Assembly (NCBI RefSeq): GCF_900103255.1
Contig: NZ_FMWS01000003.1
Coordinates: 1 to 36,419, forward strand
Reading direction: 5' to 3'
Source of the DNA: Gilliamella bombi
GTDB taxonomy: Bacteria > Pseudomonadota > Gammaproteobacteria > Enterobacterales > Orbaceae
DNA: 36,419 nucleotides
Numbering within the stretch: position 1 is the stretch's first letter; every line of letters starts with the position of its first letter. A model generated the notes under the pieces. It was not told where the DNA came from, did not search any database, and saw only the letters and a program-made list of their open reading frames with translations. This document shows, in pieces, positions 23,644 through 31,082 of this stretch. Made by a program: the position numbers and the translations under genes.

Positions 23644-23914
23644 CTATCGCACTCTCCAACTGTTGTAACTGCTCTGTAATTTGATTTTGTTTTTCGATTA
23701 ACTGTCGCGTTAATTCATCATTAAGCGCTGACTGTCGTTGCAGTTCGATTTTATGAGCGTTAGCAACCGCTAATCTTTCTTGCATAAAATTCTCTTTTAA
23801 AGTTGCAATCCTTGCTTCTAGCTTTTGGCTTTGTTGCATCCAATAAAAACTAATTACCGAAAGTGCAAATAGTGCGATCATGACTGGTGATAAGTTTTTT
23901 AAAAATTTAATCAT
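23549..23914 (-). CDS. Inner-membrane spanin (Rz-like)
   Basis: A 121-residue protein with an N-terminal TM anchor (SPVMIALFALSVISFYWM) and a long coiled coil rich in Gln, Glu and Lys (residues 28-100), then a short C-terminal part with two Cys. It fits an i-spanin. The ATG at 23914 is preferred, with AAGGA upstream at good spacing; it overlaps the holin-like gene by 8 nt and contains the Rz1-like start. Sequence similarity to lambda Rz is weak, so the call rests on topology and position. Confidence 0.8.
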   Translation of the reverse strand: MIKFLKNLSPVMIALFALSVISFYWMQQSQKLEARIATLKENFMQERLAVANAHKIELQRQSALNDELTRQLIEKQNQITEQLQQLESAIDDAIKKDGATYNGIGADSLCIYKRAYGYDCK

Positions 23915-24146
23915 TAGAATCATCCTTCAATTCAACATCACGCTTAATTGCAGCACGCTTGCTTGCCTGCGACTGCGCAACCCAAGCTGCCAGATAAGTA
24001 CCTAGCAGCAGCTCGTTTTGCTGATAGTTAAAACATTGGTAAAGTACAACAATGCTAGATACAACAAACGCCAAAGTTACCGCACAATCTGATGACGATA
24101 ATTTACCGGTCTTCGGGTTTGTAATTAATTCAAGTAATTTTTTCAT
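23907..24146 (-). CDS. Small two-helix membrane protein, holin candidate (DUF2644-like)
   Basis: A 79-residue protein starting MKKLLELITNPKTGKLSSSD, then a TM helix (AVTLAFVVSSIVVLYQC), a short loop, a second hydrophobic helix (ELLLGTYLAAWVAQSQ) and a charged Lys/Arg/Asp tail. The start resembles the DUF2644 family of FluMu-type phages. Two TMs, charged C-terminus and position between endolysin and spanins make it the best holin candidate; holin activity is inferred only. Confidence 0.7.
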   Translation of the reverse strand: MKKLLELITNPKTGKLSSSDCAVTLAFVVSSIVVLYQCFNYQQNELLLGTYLAAWVAQSQASKRAAIKRDVELKDDSND

Positions 24147-24402
24147 GCTTTGATTTCCTTAAATCCATAAGAGCTTTTTGTAATCTAATATCCTGCTCAC
24201 TAACGCTTCGCCAGCCCTTTGTAAAAACAGATTGATAAGTAGCATCATGACTGTATAACGGGACTACCTTGTAGTTATCGCCACTTATCGCACGGTTCAT
24301 TGCACACTCACGTGCAAACTCAAAAAGTTCTAAAAATTTTTTATTACGTAAAATGGGGTACATTTTGACGTAATCATCAATTGAGTGAGCAGACTCAATC
24401 AT
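24130..24402 (-). CDS. Unknown 90-residue lysis-region protein
   Basis: A hydrophilic protein starting MIESAHSIDDYVKMYPILRNKKFLELFEFAREC, no signal peptide or TM. I do not recognise it. It overlaps the endolysin stop by 1 nt and the holin-like gene by 17 nt, so it is embedded in the lysis operon. Possible roles are lysis timing or a cytosolic accessory factor. Nothing in the sequence decides between these. Confidence 0.7.
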   Translation of the reverse strand: MIESAHSIDDYVKMYPILRNKKFLELFEFARECAMNRAISGDNYKVVPLYSHDATYQSVFTKGWRSVSEQDIRLQKALMDLRKSKHEKIT

Positions 24403-24764
24403 TAGTTAGCACCCCAGCGACTGCGGTTTTGGCGCACATCAATATGGGTAAATGATTTATAACGGCCTAAACCGTATTTATCTGGGTATTTTGATTCTAG
24501 GTAATTAGCAACATCCTTAGGGCGAACGCCCTTAACGACAATGTCGGCCGCATTACCGCTCATATGCTGGCTAAGAGGCGAGCCACCAACCGCTTTATTA
24601 TGAGATGAGCAGCGATAAGCGCTATTGATAATGACCGGTACATTAAAGTGCTCACGCACATCTTCAAGTACATCAAGCAGCTCATAAGCATATAAAACAT
24701 TGCCGCAACCGCATTTGCACATGAACTCTGATTTTTTAAAGTGTGGGGATAATTGGTTTTCCAT
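24402..24764 (-). CDS. Endolysin, peptidase M15 family (D-Ala-D-Ala/L-Ala-D-Glu carboxypeptidase type)
   Basis: A 120-residue Zn peptidase of the M15_3 type. Ligands are visible: His67 (SPLSQH), Asp74 (GNAADI) and His107 (THIDVR), with Asp109 nearby and SAYRCSSHNKAVGG before. The N-terminal SEFMCKCGCG holds a CxCxC. It cuts peptide cross-links of murein and takes the lys position of Mu. No secretion signal is present, so release would depend on the holin. Its RBS (AAAGGA) lies in the 3' arm of a 14-bp hairpin. Confidence 0.9.
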   Translation of the reverse strand: MENQLSPHFKKSEFMCKCGCGNVLYAYELLDVLEDVREHFNVPVIINSAYRCSSHNKAVGGSPLSQHMSGNAADIVVKGVRPKDVANYLESKYPDKYGLGRYKSFTHIDVRQNRSRWGAN

Positions 24765-24767
24765 TTT

Positions 24768-24801
24768 CTATCCTTTAATTAGTTTAATAATTAAAGGATA
24801 G
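24768..24801 (-). promoter_or_regulatory. RBS-occluding hairpin before the endolysin gene
   Basis: CTATCCTTTAATTA (24768-24781) and TAATTAAAGGATAG (24788-24801) form a perfect 14-bp inverted repeat with a 6-nt loop. In minus-strand RNA the 3' arm contains AAAGGA, the RBS of the endolysin ATG at 24764, and the 5' arm contains the anti-RBS AUCCUUU. No U-run follows, so it is not a terminator. The predicted late -10 box (24800-24795) lies within the 5' arm. Confidence 0.75.
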
Positions 24802-24829
24802 GGGAATTAAAGAATTGTTGGGTTTGTGG
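24795..24829 (-). promoter_or_regulatory. Predicted late promoter Plys before the endolysin gene
   Basis: CCACAAACCCAA at 24829-24818 is followed after exactly 17 nt by TATCCT at 24800-24795. A start near 24788 would give a leader of about 23 nt with a free RBS. The gap lies between the last early gene and the lysis gene, the site of Mu Plys. There is no -35 consensus. Confidence 0.65.
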
Positions 24830-24849
24830 TAGCTCTAAGAAATTTAGAT

Positions 24850-25233
24850 TTAGTTGATGCTAGTGATTGTTGTTAAAAATACATCCTTTTTATCTTCAAC
24901 AATTCTATTGTTATATTTTATGTGATTAGTCATTTTGATATCACCTTGCTGTAATATTACATCAGCTTCACAAAAATACGCACCAACGTTATTTTTATCT
25001 AAAGTGATTATATTAGATAACTTTAAATTAATACGAGACACTTCATCTTCAGTCATTCCATCCTGCAGAGCACTTTTTTTTAAAATCGAAAAAACGTTAT
25101 TAACAGTTTCTTTTGCTCCGCACGTAGGGGCGCTCGTACCTAGAAAATGAGTGACAGCAAGATAAATAAGAAATATTGCTAGTAATATATAAATAAAATT
25201 TCGAATCTTTATAAATTTTTCTCTTATTGTCAT
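24850..25233 (-). CDS. Unknown protein with N-terminal TM segment, last gene of the early operon
   Basis: A 127-residue protein with a basic N-terminus, one TM helix (FIYILLAIFLIYLAVTHFLG), and a probably periplasmic domain with Cys residues (PTCGAKETV..., GAYFCEADV). The latter part (TNHIKYNNRIVED) resembles small periplasmic lipid/peptide-binding folds but I cannot name a family. It overlaps the activator gene's stop by 1 nt and is followed by the late promoter. It may be a superinfection or envelope factor, or affect lysis. Confidence 0.7.
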   Translation of the reverse strand: MTIREKFIKIRNFIYILLAIFLIYLAVTHFLGTSAPTCGAKETVNNVFSILKKSALQDGMTEDEVSRINLKLSNIITLDKNNVGAYFCEADVILQQGDIKMTNHIKYNNRIVEDKKDVFLTTITSIN

Positions 25234-25676
25234 TATCCTTTCCTCTCGAACATATCTGGTTGATATTTTTTTCTATGTAATGCTAATTGCTCCCGTATAA
25301 TAGAATAAACATGACTATCTGTTAAATTATATTTTTTTGCCAGTGGCGCTATGTTTCCGTCACTAACTTGATAATCAAGAAAAATCCGATTATCACGTAT
25401 TGCCTGTTTCAACCTTTCGCCATTAGGAATATAACAAACACGCCCGCCAAAATAATTGCCGAGCACACAAACGAGCTTTGTTGCTGTAGTTATTGCTTTT
25501 TCATGCGACATACCTTGCCTTACCAGCTCAGCGCAAAATAAATCAACAAACTCAGATAAAAGTCTAGGCCAGTTTTTTCGAATTGTTATAACATCAGTCA
25601 TGTTATCTAATGTATCAAGTGCAACCCCTAGCTCTTCATGATCATCATCGAACAATCTTAAATTATCCTCGCCCAT
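25233..25676 (-). CDS. mor: Mor/C-family transcription activator
   Basis: A 147-residue activator of the Mor family. The dimerisation region includes WPRLLSEFVDLFCAELVRQG, then the family signature GGRVCYIPNGERLKQAIRDNRIFLDY and a C-terminal HTH (NIAPLAKKYNLTDSHVYSIIREQL). In Mu, Mor activates the middle promoter and its relative C activates late ones. Here a single member is present, so it probably activates the late promoters bearing CCACAAACCCAA. The ATG at 25676 has a perfect AAGGAGG; a longer frame to 25721 lacks support. Confidence 0.9.
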   Translation of the reverse strand: MGEDNLRLFDDDHEELGVALDTLDNMTDVITIRKNWPRLLSEFVDLFCAELVRQGMSHEKAITTATKLVCVLGNYFGGRVCYIPNGERLKQAIRDNRIFLDYQVSDGNIAPLAKKYNLTDSHVYSIIREQLALHRKKYQPDMFERKG

Positions 25677-26178
25677 CTCTTTCCCTCCTTTTTTTGTACC
25701 ATTCCTGCGCGCCCTCAACATTTATTTTTGAAAAATCAGCTTTGGCGCGATACATTTGTTCAAAATAAACTTCGTTACTTTCTTTTGTTGGTGCATCCTC
25801 TTTACTTGCCTCAGTATACAAAAATAAGTGCGCAGTTGAATTATAAACTGTTTTTAAATAATTATGATTTGCAAGCGGCTTTATTTCGTTACCGCTTGCT
25901 CGCTTTTTCTGAATTTGCTTAACGGTCTCATTAAGAGCGTGGGCTAGGTGACGGCTGGGTTTGAATTGCTCAAGAACCTCTTGCATCAGTTTAGCTGTCC
26001 TAGAATTACTCAAGTTAGATTTAGCGGGGCGGAATAACCCCAAATAGGCAACAAGCGGACGAGCACAGTTATGCTTAAATTTAAGCAGCATAGACAAAAC
26101 TTCACGTCCAGCCTCATCTTCAATCAGCGCGTCAAGATGAATATCGCTATGACAAACAGGGCAGCGTCCTAATTTCAT
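25663..26178 (-). CDS. Conserved Mu-like early protein with N-terminal zinc motif
   Basis: A 171-residue protein starting MKLGRCPVCHSDIHLDALIEDEAGREVL. The CPxCHxxxxLxALxxDxAGRE block and ARPLVAYLGLFRPAKS are conserved in Mu-like phages of Pseudomonas and other gammaproteobacteria, where the gene lies between gemA and mor. The Cys/His pattern suggests metal binding, possibly for replication or regulation. The exact function is unknown. It overlaps GemA by 4 nt and the activator start by 14 nt. Confidence 0.75.
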   Translation of the reverse strand: MKLGRCPVCHSDIHLDALIEDEAGREVLSMLLKFKHNCARPLVAYLGLFRPAKSNLSNSRTAKLMQEVLEQFKPSRHLAHALNETVKQIQKKRASGNEIKPLANHNYLKTVYNSTAHLFLYTEASKEDAPTKESNEVYFEQMYRAKADFSKINVEGAQEWYKKRRERDGRG

Positions 26179-26762
26179 TTTCGCCTCCCGCTATATTTCT
26201 TTTTGATAACATCTTCATAAAGCTTTCTAATTTCATCATACCCACTGTATGACGTGCCATCTGGCAAATAAAGCACGTTGTTTCTATAGCATACACCATC
26301 AACTAATAAAAATTTATCAACCATTTCACGTATATGCCAGTTCTTTAAAGACTCTAAAACATGCTGAGCTAAATTAAAGTCAAGCCATGCATGAGTTTTA
26401 ATGCCAAGTCCGCCCGTAAATTTTTTTGTCATGCGCTCGACGTATGCATCAAGCGCTTTGTCACGTGAATCAGAAATAAACCCCTGATGCCCCATTGTGA
26501 TCCAGATAGCGCGAATCTTTTTTATGTCATCACGCCGATCTGATGTTTTGACAGCGGGTGCGCCATACTTCTTTTTTACGCCTGTATACTCAAACCCTTT
26601 CAACTTCATTGTTTCATAAACTTTCTCAAGCTCATGCTTTAGCATTTTAGAGCACGAGCTTTTTTTAGTTTCAGTGACAAGCAAAGCGCGGTACGTTTCA
26701 TCATCTAAGCCAAGCTTTTGCTTGGCTATATGAATAAGTTTAATTAATTGCGATCTCGTCAT
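26175..26762 (-). CDS. gemA: GemA-like regulatory protein (Mu gp16, DUF1018)
   Basis: A 195-residue protein starting MTRSQLIKLIHIAKQKLGLDDETYRALL, the hallmark of the DUF1018/GemA family, followed by a GHQGFISDSRDKALDAYVERMTK-like core. GemA of Mu modifies host gene expression and DNA supercoiling functions. The start ATG at 26762 lies 1 nt after the DUF3164 stop; the longer upstream frame is not supported. Confidence 0.9.
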   Translation of the reverse strand: MTRSQLIKLIHIAKQKLGLDDETYRALLVTETKKSSCSKMLKHELEKVYETMKLKGFEYTGVKKKYGAPAVKTSDRRDDIKKIRAIWITMGHQGFISDSRDKALDAYVERMTKKFTGGLGIKTHAWLDFNLAQHVLESLKNWHIREMVDKFLLVDGVCYRNNVLYLPDGTSYSGYDEIRKLYEDVIKKKYSGRRK

Positions 26763-26763
26763 A

Positions 26764-27414
26764 TCAAACCCCCGCAATATCCAGCGCAATCGGTCGATAC
26801 TCGTTACTGTCGCCAATGCGTTCATAAACACGGATGTAAGAACGGCTACCGATAACTTGAAGCGACTCACTTAATGCGTCCATTGCTTTTTGCCAGCGTT
26901 CATCTTTAATATCAAGACGGCGCAACTCAAGCAACCGACCAAGCTTTAAATCACCATCTTTGCTTGTTGCAAAAGCTCTGTTAACAATCGCTTTAAGCTC
27001 TGGTCGCGCATTCTCTGACCAATCGTTAACACAGTCCATGGTTAGCTGTTTAGCCGCTAAAATTCGCTCATCTGGAGCGATGTTATCATGCATTGTGCGT
27101 TGTACTTTGTACCTACCGTCAAAGCTGAATAAAGTTACATTACCTTTTTTACCGCCCAAGATGACATTATATTGCTCTGCAGATAACTCGATAAACGCAG
27201 CAACATCACCGAACGCTTTAGCTTTAAATAACGACAGCGCTTTATTAAGTGATTTTGCATGCTTGATGATTTCTTCAACGACTTGCTCACGCTCTATGTC
27301 GATATCTTTAATCATTGACACTGGTACAAGAGCTCCCTTGCCATCCTTCCAATATCCGTCTATAACTTCTTCATTAGTGTATTGTTTGCCAGTTTTATTT
27401 TTATTTTCGTTCAT
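26764..27414 (-). CDS. DUF3164 early protein
   Basis: A 216-residue protein of the DUF3164 family found in the semi-essential early region of Mu-like phages. Family traits are YWKDGKGALVPVSMIKDID at the N-terminus and IAPDERILAAKQLTMDCVNDWS with the end LGRLLELRRLDIKDERWQKAMDAL. Its function is not known, but it is usually near the replication and recombination genes. Very close spacing to GemA. Confidence 0.9.
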   Translation of the reverse strand: MNENKNKTGKQYTNEEVIDGYWKDGKGALVPVSMIKDIDIEREQVVEEIIKHAKSLNKALSLFKAKAFGDVAAFIELSAEQYNVILGGKKGNVTLFSFDGRYKVQRTMHDNIAPDERILAAKQLTMDCVNDWSENARPELKAIVNRAFATSKDGDLKLGRLLELRRLDIKDERWQKAMDALSESLQVIGSRSYIRVYERIGDSNEYRPIALDIAGV

Positions 27415-27427
27415 TTTGTTTCCCCAA

Positions 27428-27718
27428 TTAAATTAGACTTTCAGACCAAACAACGCGACAGCCAGAATACTCAAAAACCCCTTGCTTGATTGGCATAACA
27501 TTATTAAAGTGTTGATACGATGCTTTGCCTGAATCTATCAGGTCGCGACATTTATCATTACTAAATAAAAAAATAGTAGGGCGCAGAGCATTACCAATTA
27601 CAACTTTATTAACTAAAAAACCCTCGTTTGCTAACTGCGCTACAATTCTCGATACATCATTCATTGTTAGTGCAATTTCGTTAGTGCCGTATGGTTTACG
27701 TTGTTCTTGTGCTTGCAT
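27428..27718 (-). CDS. Small early protein of unknown function
   Basis: A 96-residue protein with a possible winged-helix core: ALTMNDVSRIVAQLANEGFLVNKVVIG is helix-turn-helix-like and the rest is beta/loop with VFEYSGCRVVW. No clear family. It lies 2 nt downstream of MuB and 13 nt before DUF3164, in the position of Mu kil/gam-region genes. It could be a host-takeover or regulatory protein; that is inference. Confidence 0.75.
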   Translation of the reverse strand: MQAQEQRKPYGTNEIALTMNDVSRIVAQLANEGFLVNKVVIGNALRPTIFLFSNDKCRDLIDSGKASYQHFNNVMPIKQGVFEYSGCRVVWSESLI

Positions 27719-27720
27719 AA

Positions 27721-28626
27721 TTAAACTCCTTCTAAATCTCTAATTGCCGCATTGATATGTGTTTCATTGATTGATGTGTTACTACTGTTTGCAAGAATTG
27801 CAGCCAGTGATAACGTCATTTTTATAATACGAAGTGCGCCGGCTTTCTTGCCAAGTTCGTGCACTAGCTTTCTTTCACGAGCGCCGTCAATGCCCCAAGC
27901 ATCTGCGATAGCATCAATATCGCCTGCGGTTGTATTTAAAATCGCCACTTTTTTAGCAATACGGGAGAAGAGGCGGGCAAAGTCAGTTTTACGAGAGCCA
28001 TTGCCTGATAATTTAGAATAGATTTGATGGTTACCGCATAGTACAACACCGACGCCCGTCATCTCCTGAATCAAACGAATTTCTTCAAGTGCGTCATAAG
28101 GCAAATGGTCTGCTTCATCAATTATTAACAACCCTTTGGTCTCTCGCATTTTTTTGCATATAGCACTGCTTAATGTGCCAAGTCTTTTTGGTGCATAATC
28201 AATATCGAGTGCACAAGCAATATCATATAAGCACTCAATTAATTTTGATGATGAGGGGCGAACAGTGATAAGCCACACGTTTGGTTGCTTGGCATATTCA
28301 GTGATTGCGTTAGTTTTACCAACACCACTATTGCCGTATACAACAACAAAACAGCCAGCGATTTTTGCATAATCAAGCGCATTAAATATCTTTTTACTTG
28401 TTGGTGTTTCAACAAAGCTTGGTGCGGTTTTCAAGTTGTTTGCTTTCTTTTTGTTATCAAGCCACACTGTTAACTTATCAGCAATTTTCTGGTTGTCGCC
28501 GCCATACAAATTATTCATAAACTGACTGAGTGCTGCAGGTGAAACGTCGCTTTGTTTCGCGATAGCGCTATATTTTTCACCATTTTCAACCGCCGCTTTT
28601 ATTTCATTTCTAATACCAGTAAACAT
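27721..28626 (-). CDS. MuB-like transposition ATPase
   Basis: A 301-residue AAA+ protein. An N-terminal HTH is at about residues 15-40 (KYSAIAKQSDVSPAALSQFMNNL). The ATPase has Walker A GNSGVGKT at residues 98-105 and Walker B LLIIDEAD at 166-173. MuB binds target DNA and delivers it to the MuA transpososome, and gives target immunity. It lies 2 nt after MuA and is expressed from the early operon. Confidence 0.94.
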   Translation of the reverse strand: MFTGIRNEIKAAVENGEKYSAIAKQSDVSPAALSQFMNNLYGGDNQKIADKLTVWLDNKKKANNLKTAPSFVETPTSKKIFNALDYAKIAGCFVVVYGNSGVGKTNAITEYAKQPNVWLITVRPSSSKLIECLYDIACALDIDYAPKRLGTLSSAICKKMRETKGLLIIDEADHLPYDALEEIRLIQEMTGVGVVLCGNHQIYSKLSGNGSRKTDFARLFSRIAKKVAILNTTAGDIDAIADAWGIDGARERKLVHELGKKAGALRIIKMTLSLAAILANSSNTSINETHINAAIRDLEGV

Positions 28627-28628
28627 GC

Positions 28629-30608
28629 TTATTCCTCATTTTTTTTAGCTGCTAATTTTTTTAAACCAATTGCAAATGCCGAATCGAAATCAAGCACATC
28701 GGCCTTTGGCTTGTCAGTATCGACATCTGCCACAGTTCCATTTTTTGCCTGCTCAGCTTTTAAAATCTCAATGACTTTCGAATCTGTTTTTTCTGATACT
28801 TCAATATCGGGCATGAGCGATTGAACTTCTAAAATCGACATGCGTTTTTGATTTTCGGCTGCGCCCTTATGGCGTTTAACGAACTGCGTACGTTGACGTT
28901 TATGTTCACGAGCGGCTTGCGTATCACCGAACGCAACACGATCTAAACACTGAGCATCACAGATAAATCGACCATCCAACGTATAAACAAGGACGCTATC
29001 GTGTAGGTTGCGAGGGTCAAATCGAATAACAACTTTATTAGGTCGAATGCCAATTAATTTTTCATTGTAGTAGCGGTTTTTAGCGCCACGAATTGAGCCG
29101 CCGGCATCAATCGTAAACGTGCCATCAAAGCGAACGGTCACCGCTTCAGAAGGAAGTAACAATAATCGGCGTTGCTCCGCTGTAGCTTTTTTAATGGCGC
29201 TTGATTGATAGCTAGCATTAAATGCATCATCAAACGACATCACACCACCACAGACCTCGGTGTTACGATTTGGCTTGCTATTGAACATTGCGATACCTTG
29301 CTCAAGCGCCTTAAGAAAAGATTCAACATCAACAGCATTCTTGCTGTTATAGTTATCGGGCTTTTCAAGCACATTTGCCCCTGTATATGCACCAGCAAGA
29401 AGTGGGTGCTTATCAACAAGCTCACCAAGCCCACCGTGAGAAAATGCACGCTCAATCGGCTTTGCTTGACCATGCCCTTTACCAAACATGACACTTGACC
29501 AATGAAGCTGAATGCCAAGCATTGGAATAATCCCCATTGGCTCATCTGGTTTAACTTTAAAGCGGTAACGATTTGGTACGCCACCAGTCAACCATTTGTT
29601 TGCTGCTGCTCTCGTGTTATCGATAGTGACATGCTTTGGTATGCCGTAATTCTCAATCACATCAGCTAGCGATAGACGAATTGAATCGCTATTCTCTGAA
29701 ACATCACAGTAGTAAGCTAAGATTTTGCGAGTGCGAACATCTTGCCAGATCCAAGTCTTAGGTCGTAAAATCTCGCCGTTATACCATTTGACGAACACAT
29801 TGTGCAGATAGCCGTCACCGTTAATCCATTCGAGCGCATCAAGCTCAATAACGCTACGTTGCTGCGCAGGATACAACTGCATTAGTGCATGCTCGCCCTT
29901 ACGCCACAATACTTGCTGTTGTGGTGTGATTTCACGTTCAATCTTTCGGCGCAAGCTGGATTTGTGCGGAATATCCCACCCCTTATCCTTGGCGACATCA
30001 CACAACATCTGATAGCACGTGTTAAACGCTGGTTGCTCGGGTCTAAAATAGTTAGCAACAAAAAAGTCCCATGCGTCGGGCGTCATATTGTATTGACGAG
30101 ATGAATAATCACGAAAAGCACTACCGTCAAGCAGAGCAGGAAGATATTCGGATTGCTCAACTTTAATTGCAGTGTAATACCATCGTCGAGCTGCTGAAGG
30201 GTTACAACCATGACTCTGCGCAACAACATCAAATGCCGTAACTGGGCTAGTGCCAGCATCAACAATAGCTTTAACAGCAAGGACAACCGCGACTTTAACT
30301 TTAGCCTTATCTTTTTGCTTATCAGTTGCCTTTTCCCACTTAGCCCAGAGAGCATCAGCGCAATAGCTTTTTTCCTTGGGTTCGGGCTTGTCTAAAATTT
30401 GATTGCCGATCATGATTTTGTTTTTTGATTTCAAAACACGACCTTGGTCATAAATAGACAAAGAAAAGACATTGTATTCATACGCACCGCCTTTTATACC
30501 TTGAGCTCTGCGTCGTTCCCAGCTTTCAGCCTTAGCTTTATACAGAACACCTTGAACGGTGCTGGGCATACCTGCAATTTGAGTTAACTCTTGCGCTGTA
30601 ATCCACAT
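28629..30608 (-). CDS. MuA-like DDE transposase
   Basis: A 659-residue transposase. An N-terminal winged-helix ([23 protein letters not shown]) is related to the repressor's DNA-binding domain. The DDE core has Asp265 (NGDGYLHN), Asp330 (VTIDNTRAA) and Glu386 (KPIERAF), matching Mu Asp269, Asp336 and Glu392. The beta-barrel and C-terminal MuB/ClpX-interaction region follow. It cuts and joins phage ends for integration and replicative transposition. The residues needed for activity are present. Confidence 0.95.
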   Translation of the reverse strand: MWITAQELTQIAGMPSTVQGVLYKAKAESWERRRAQGIKGGAYEYNVFSLSIYDQGRVLKSKNKIMIGNQILDKPEPKEKSYCADALWAKWEKATDKQKDKAKVKVAVVLAVKAIVDAGTSPVTAFDVVAQSHGCNPSAARRWYYTAIKVEQSEYLPALLDGSAFRDYSSRQYNMTPDAWDFFVANYFRPEQPAFNTCYQMLCDVAKDKGWDIPHKSSLRRKIEREITPQQQVLWRKGEHALMQLYPAQQRSVIELDALEWINGDGYLHNVFVKWYNGEILRPKTWIWQDVRTRKILAYYCDVSENSDSIRLSLADVIENYGIPKHVTIDNTRAAANKWLTGGVPNRYRFKVKPDEPMGIIPMLGIQLHWSSVMFGKGHGQAKPIERAFSHGGLGELVDKHPLLAGAYTGANVLEKPDNYNSKNAVDVESFLKALEQGIAMFNSKPNRNTEVCGGVMSFDDAFNASYQSSAIKKATAEQRRLLLLPSEAVTVRFDGTFTIDAGGSIRGAKNRYYNEKLIGIRPNKVVIRFDPRNLHDSVLVYTLDGRFICDAQCLDRVAFGDTQAAREHKRQRTQFVKRHKGAAENQKRMSILEVQSLMPDIEVSEKTDSKVIEILKAEQAKNGTVADVDTDKPKADVLDFDSAFAIGLKKLAAKKNEE

Positions 30609-30619
30609 AAATGCATCCC

Positions 30620-30832
30620 TTATTTATATTGATAGCGTGAAGGCCAGATATCTCTTGGTTCTAAACCAAGAGCCTCCGCAATAATGCGCTCAGCTTTTGG
30701 GTAAGAGACTCTTAGTGCATTATTTAATGTAGAAGGAGCTAAACCCGCATTTATTGAAAGCGATTTCAAGGTAATCCTTTTTTTACGGAGCTCGCACTTA
30801 ATATCTTCTGCATGCCAATCTTGTTTTTCCAT
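30620..30832 (-). CDS. ner: Ner-like early repressor
   Basis: A 70-residue protein of the Ner/Nlp (SfsB) family. It has [62 protein letters not shown], with the motif [11 protein letters not shown], and an HTH at about residues 20-45. Ner damps early transcription and repressor expression. The ATG at 30832 has AAGGTGG about 5 nt upstream; a GTG at 30841 is possible but less likely. Confidence 0.93.
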   Translation of the reverse strand: MEKQDWHAEDIKCELRKKRITLKSLSINAGLAPSTLNNALRVSYPKAERIIAEALGLEPRDIWPSRYQYK

Positions 30833-30841
30833 ATTTACCAC

Positions 30842-31082
30842 CTTATTAAAAAATGTAACAATAACCGATTACTTTTAAGTTAAACTTTTAAGTTTAACTG
30901 CAACCTGTAAGTAATCGTAACTTACTTTAAAGTTAATTGCAAGATCTCTTTAAGGTTGAAACACTAAAAATATAAGCTACCACTAAAAATATAATGGTTA
31001 AACGCTTGATAAACAAATAATTATTAAAGTTTAAATATTTTAATGTTAACTTTAAAGTGAACTTTAAATATGAGGTATTAAC
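30842..31082. promoter_or_regulatory. Divergent early/repressor control region with operator-like repeats
   Basis: This 241-nt gap separates ner from the repressor. It is AT-rich and full of TTTAA-based repeats: ACTTTAAAGT palindromes at 30924-30933 and 31049-31058, TTTTAAGTTAAAC/TTTTAAGTTTAAC at 30873-30897, and AACTTTAAAT at 31060-31069. Two direct copies of CACTAAAAATATAA (30962-30975, 30981-30994) and an inverted pair CGATTACTT/AAGTAATCG (30866-30874, 30909-30917) are also present. They are likely repressor and Ner operators. Confidence 0.65.
30988..31016 (-). promoter_or_regulatory. Candidate early promoter Pe
   Basis: On the minus strand TTGTTT (31016-31011) is followed after 17 nt by TATATT (30993-30988), five of six -10 matches. 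It faces ner, MuA and MuB. The -10 overlaps one CACTAAAAATATAA repeat, a reasonable site for Ner or repressor control. Confidence 0.5.

Noticed and set aside
24768-24801. The 14-bp inverted repeat as a terminator
   Set aside because: On the minus strand the stem is followed by AAAATG, not a U-run, and on the plus strand by GGGAATT; RBS masking fits better.
26960-27436. Long plus-strand frame opposite DUF3164
   Set aside because: Antisense to a well-recognised gene, no RBS and Ser/Leu-rich shadow composition.
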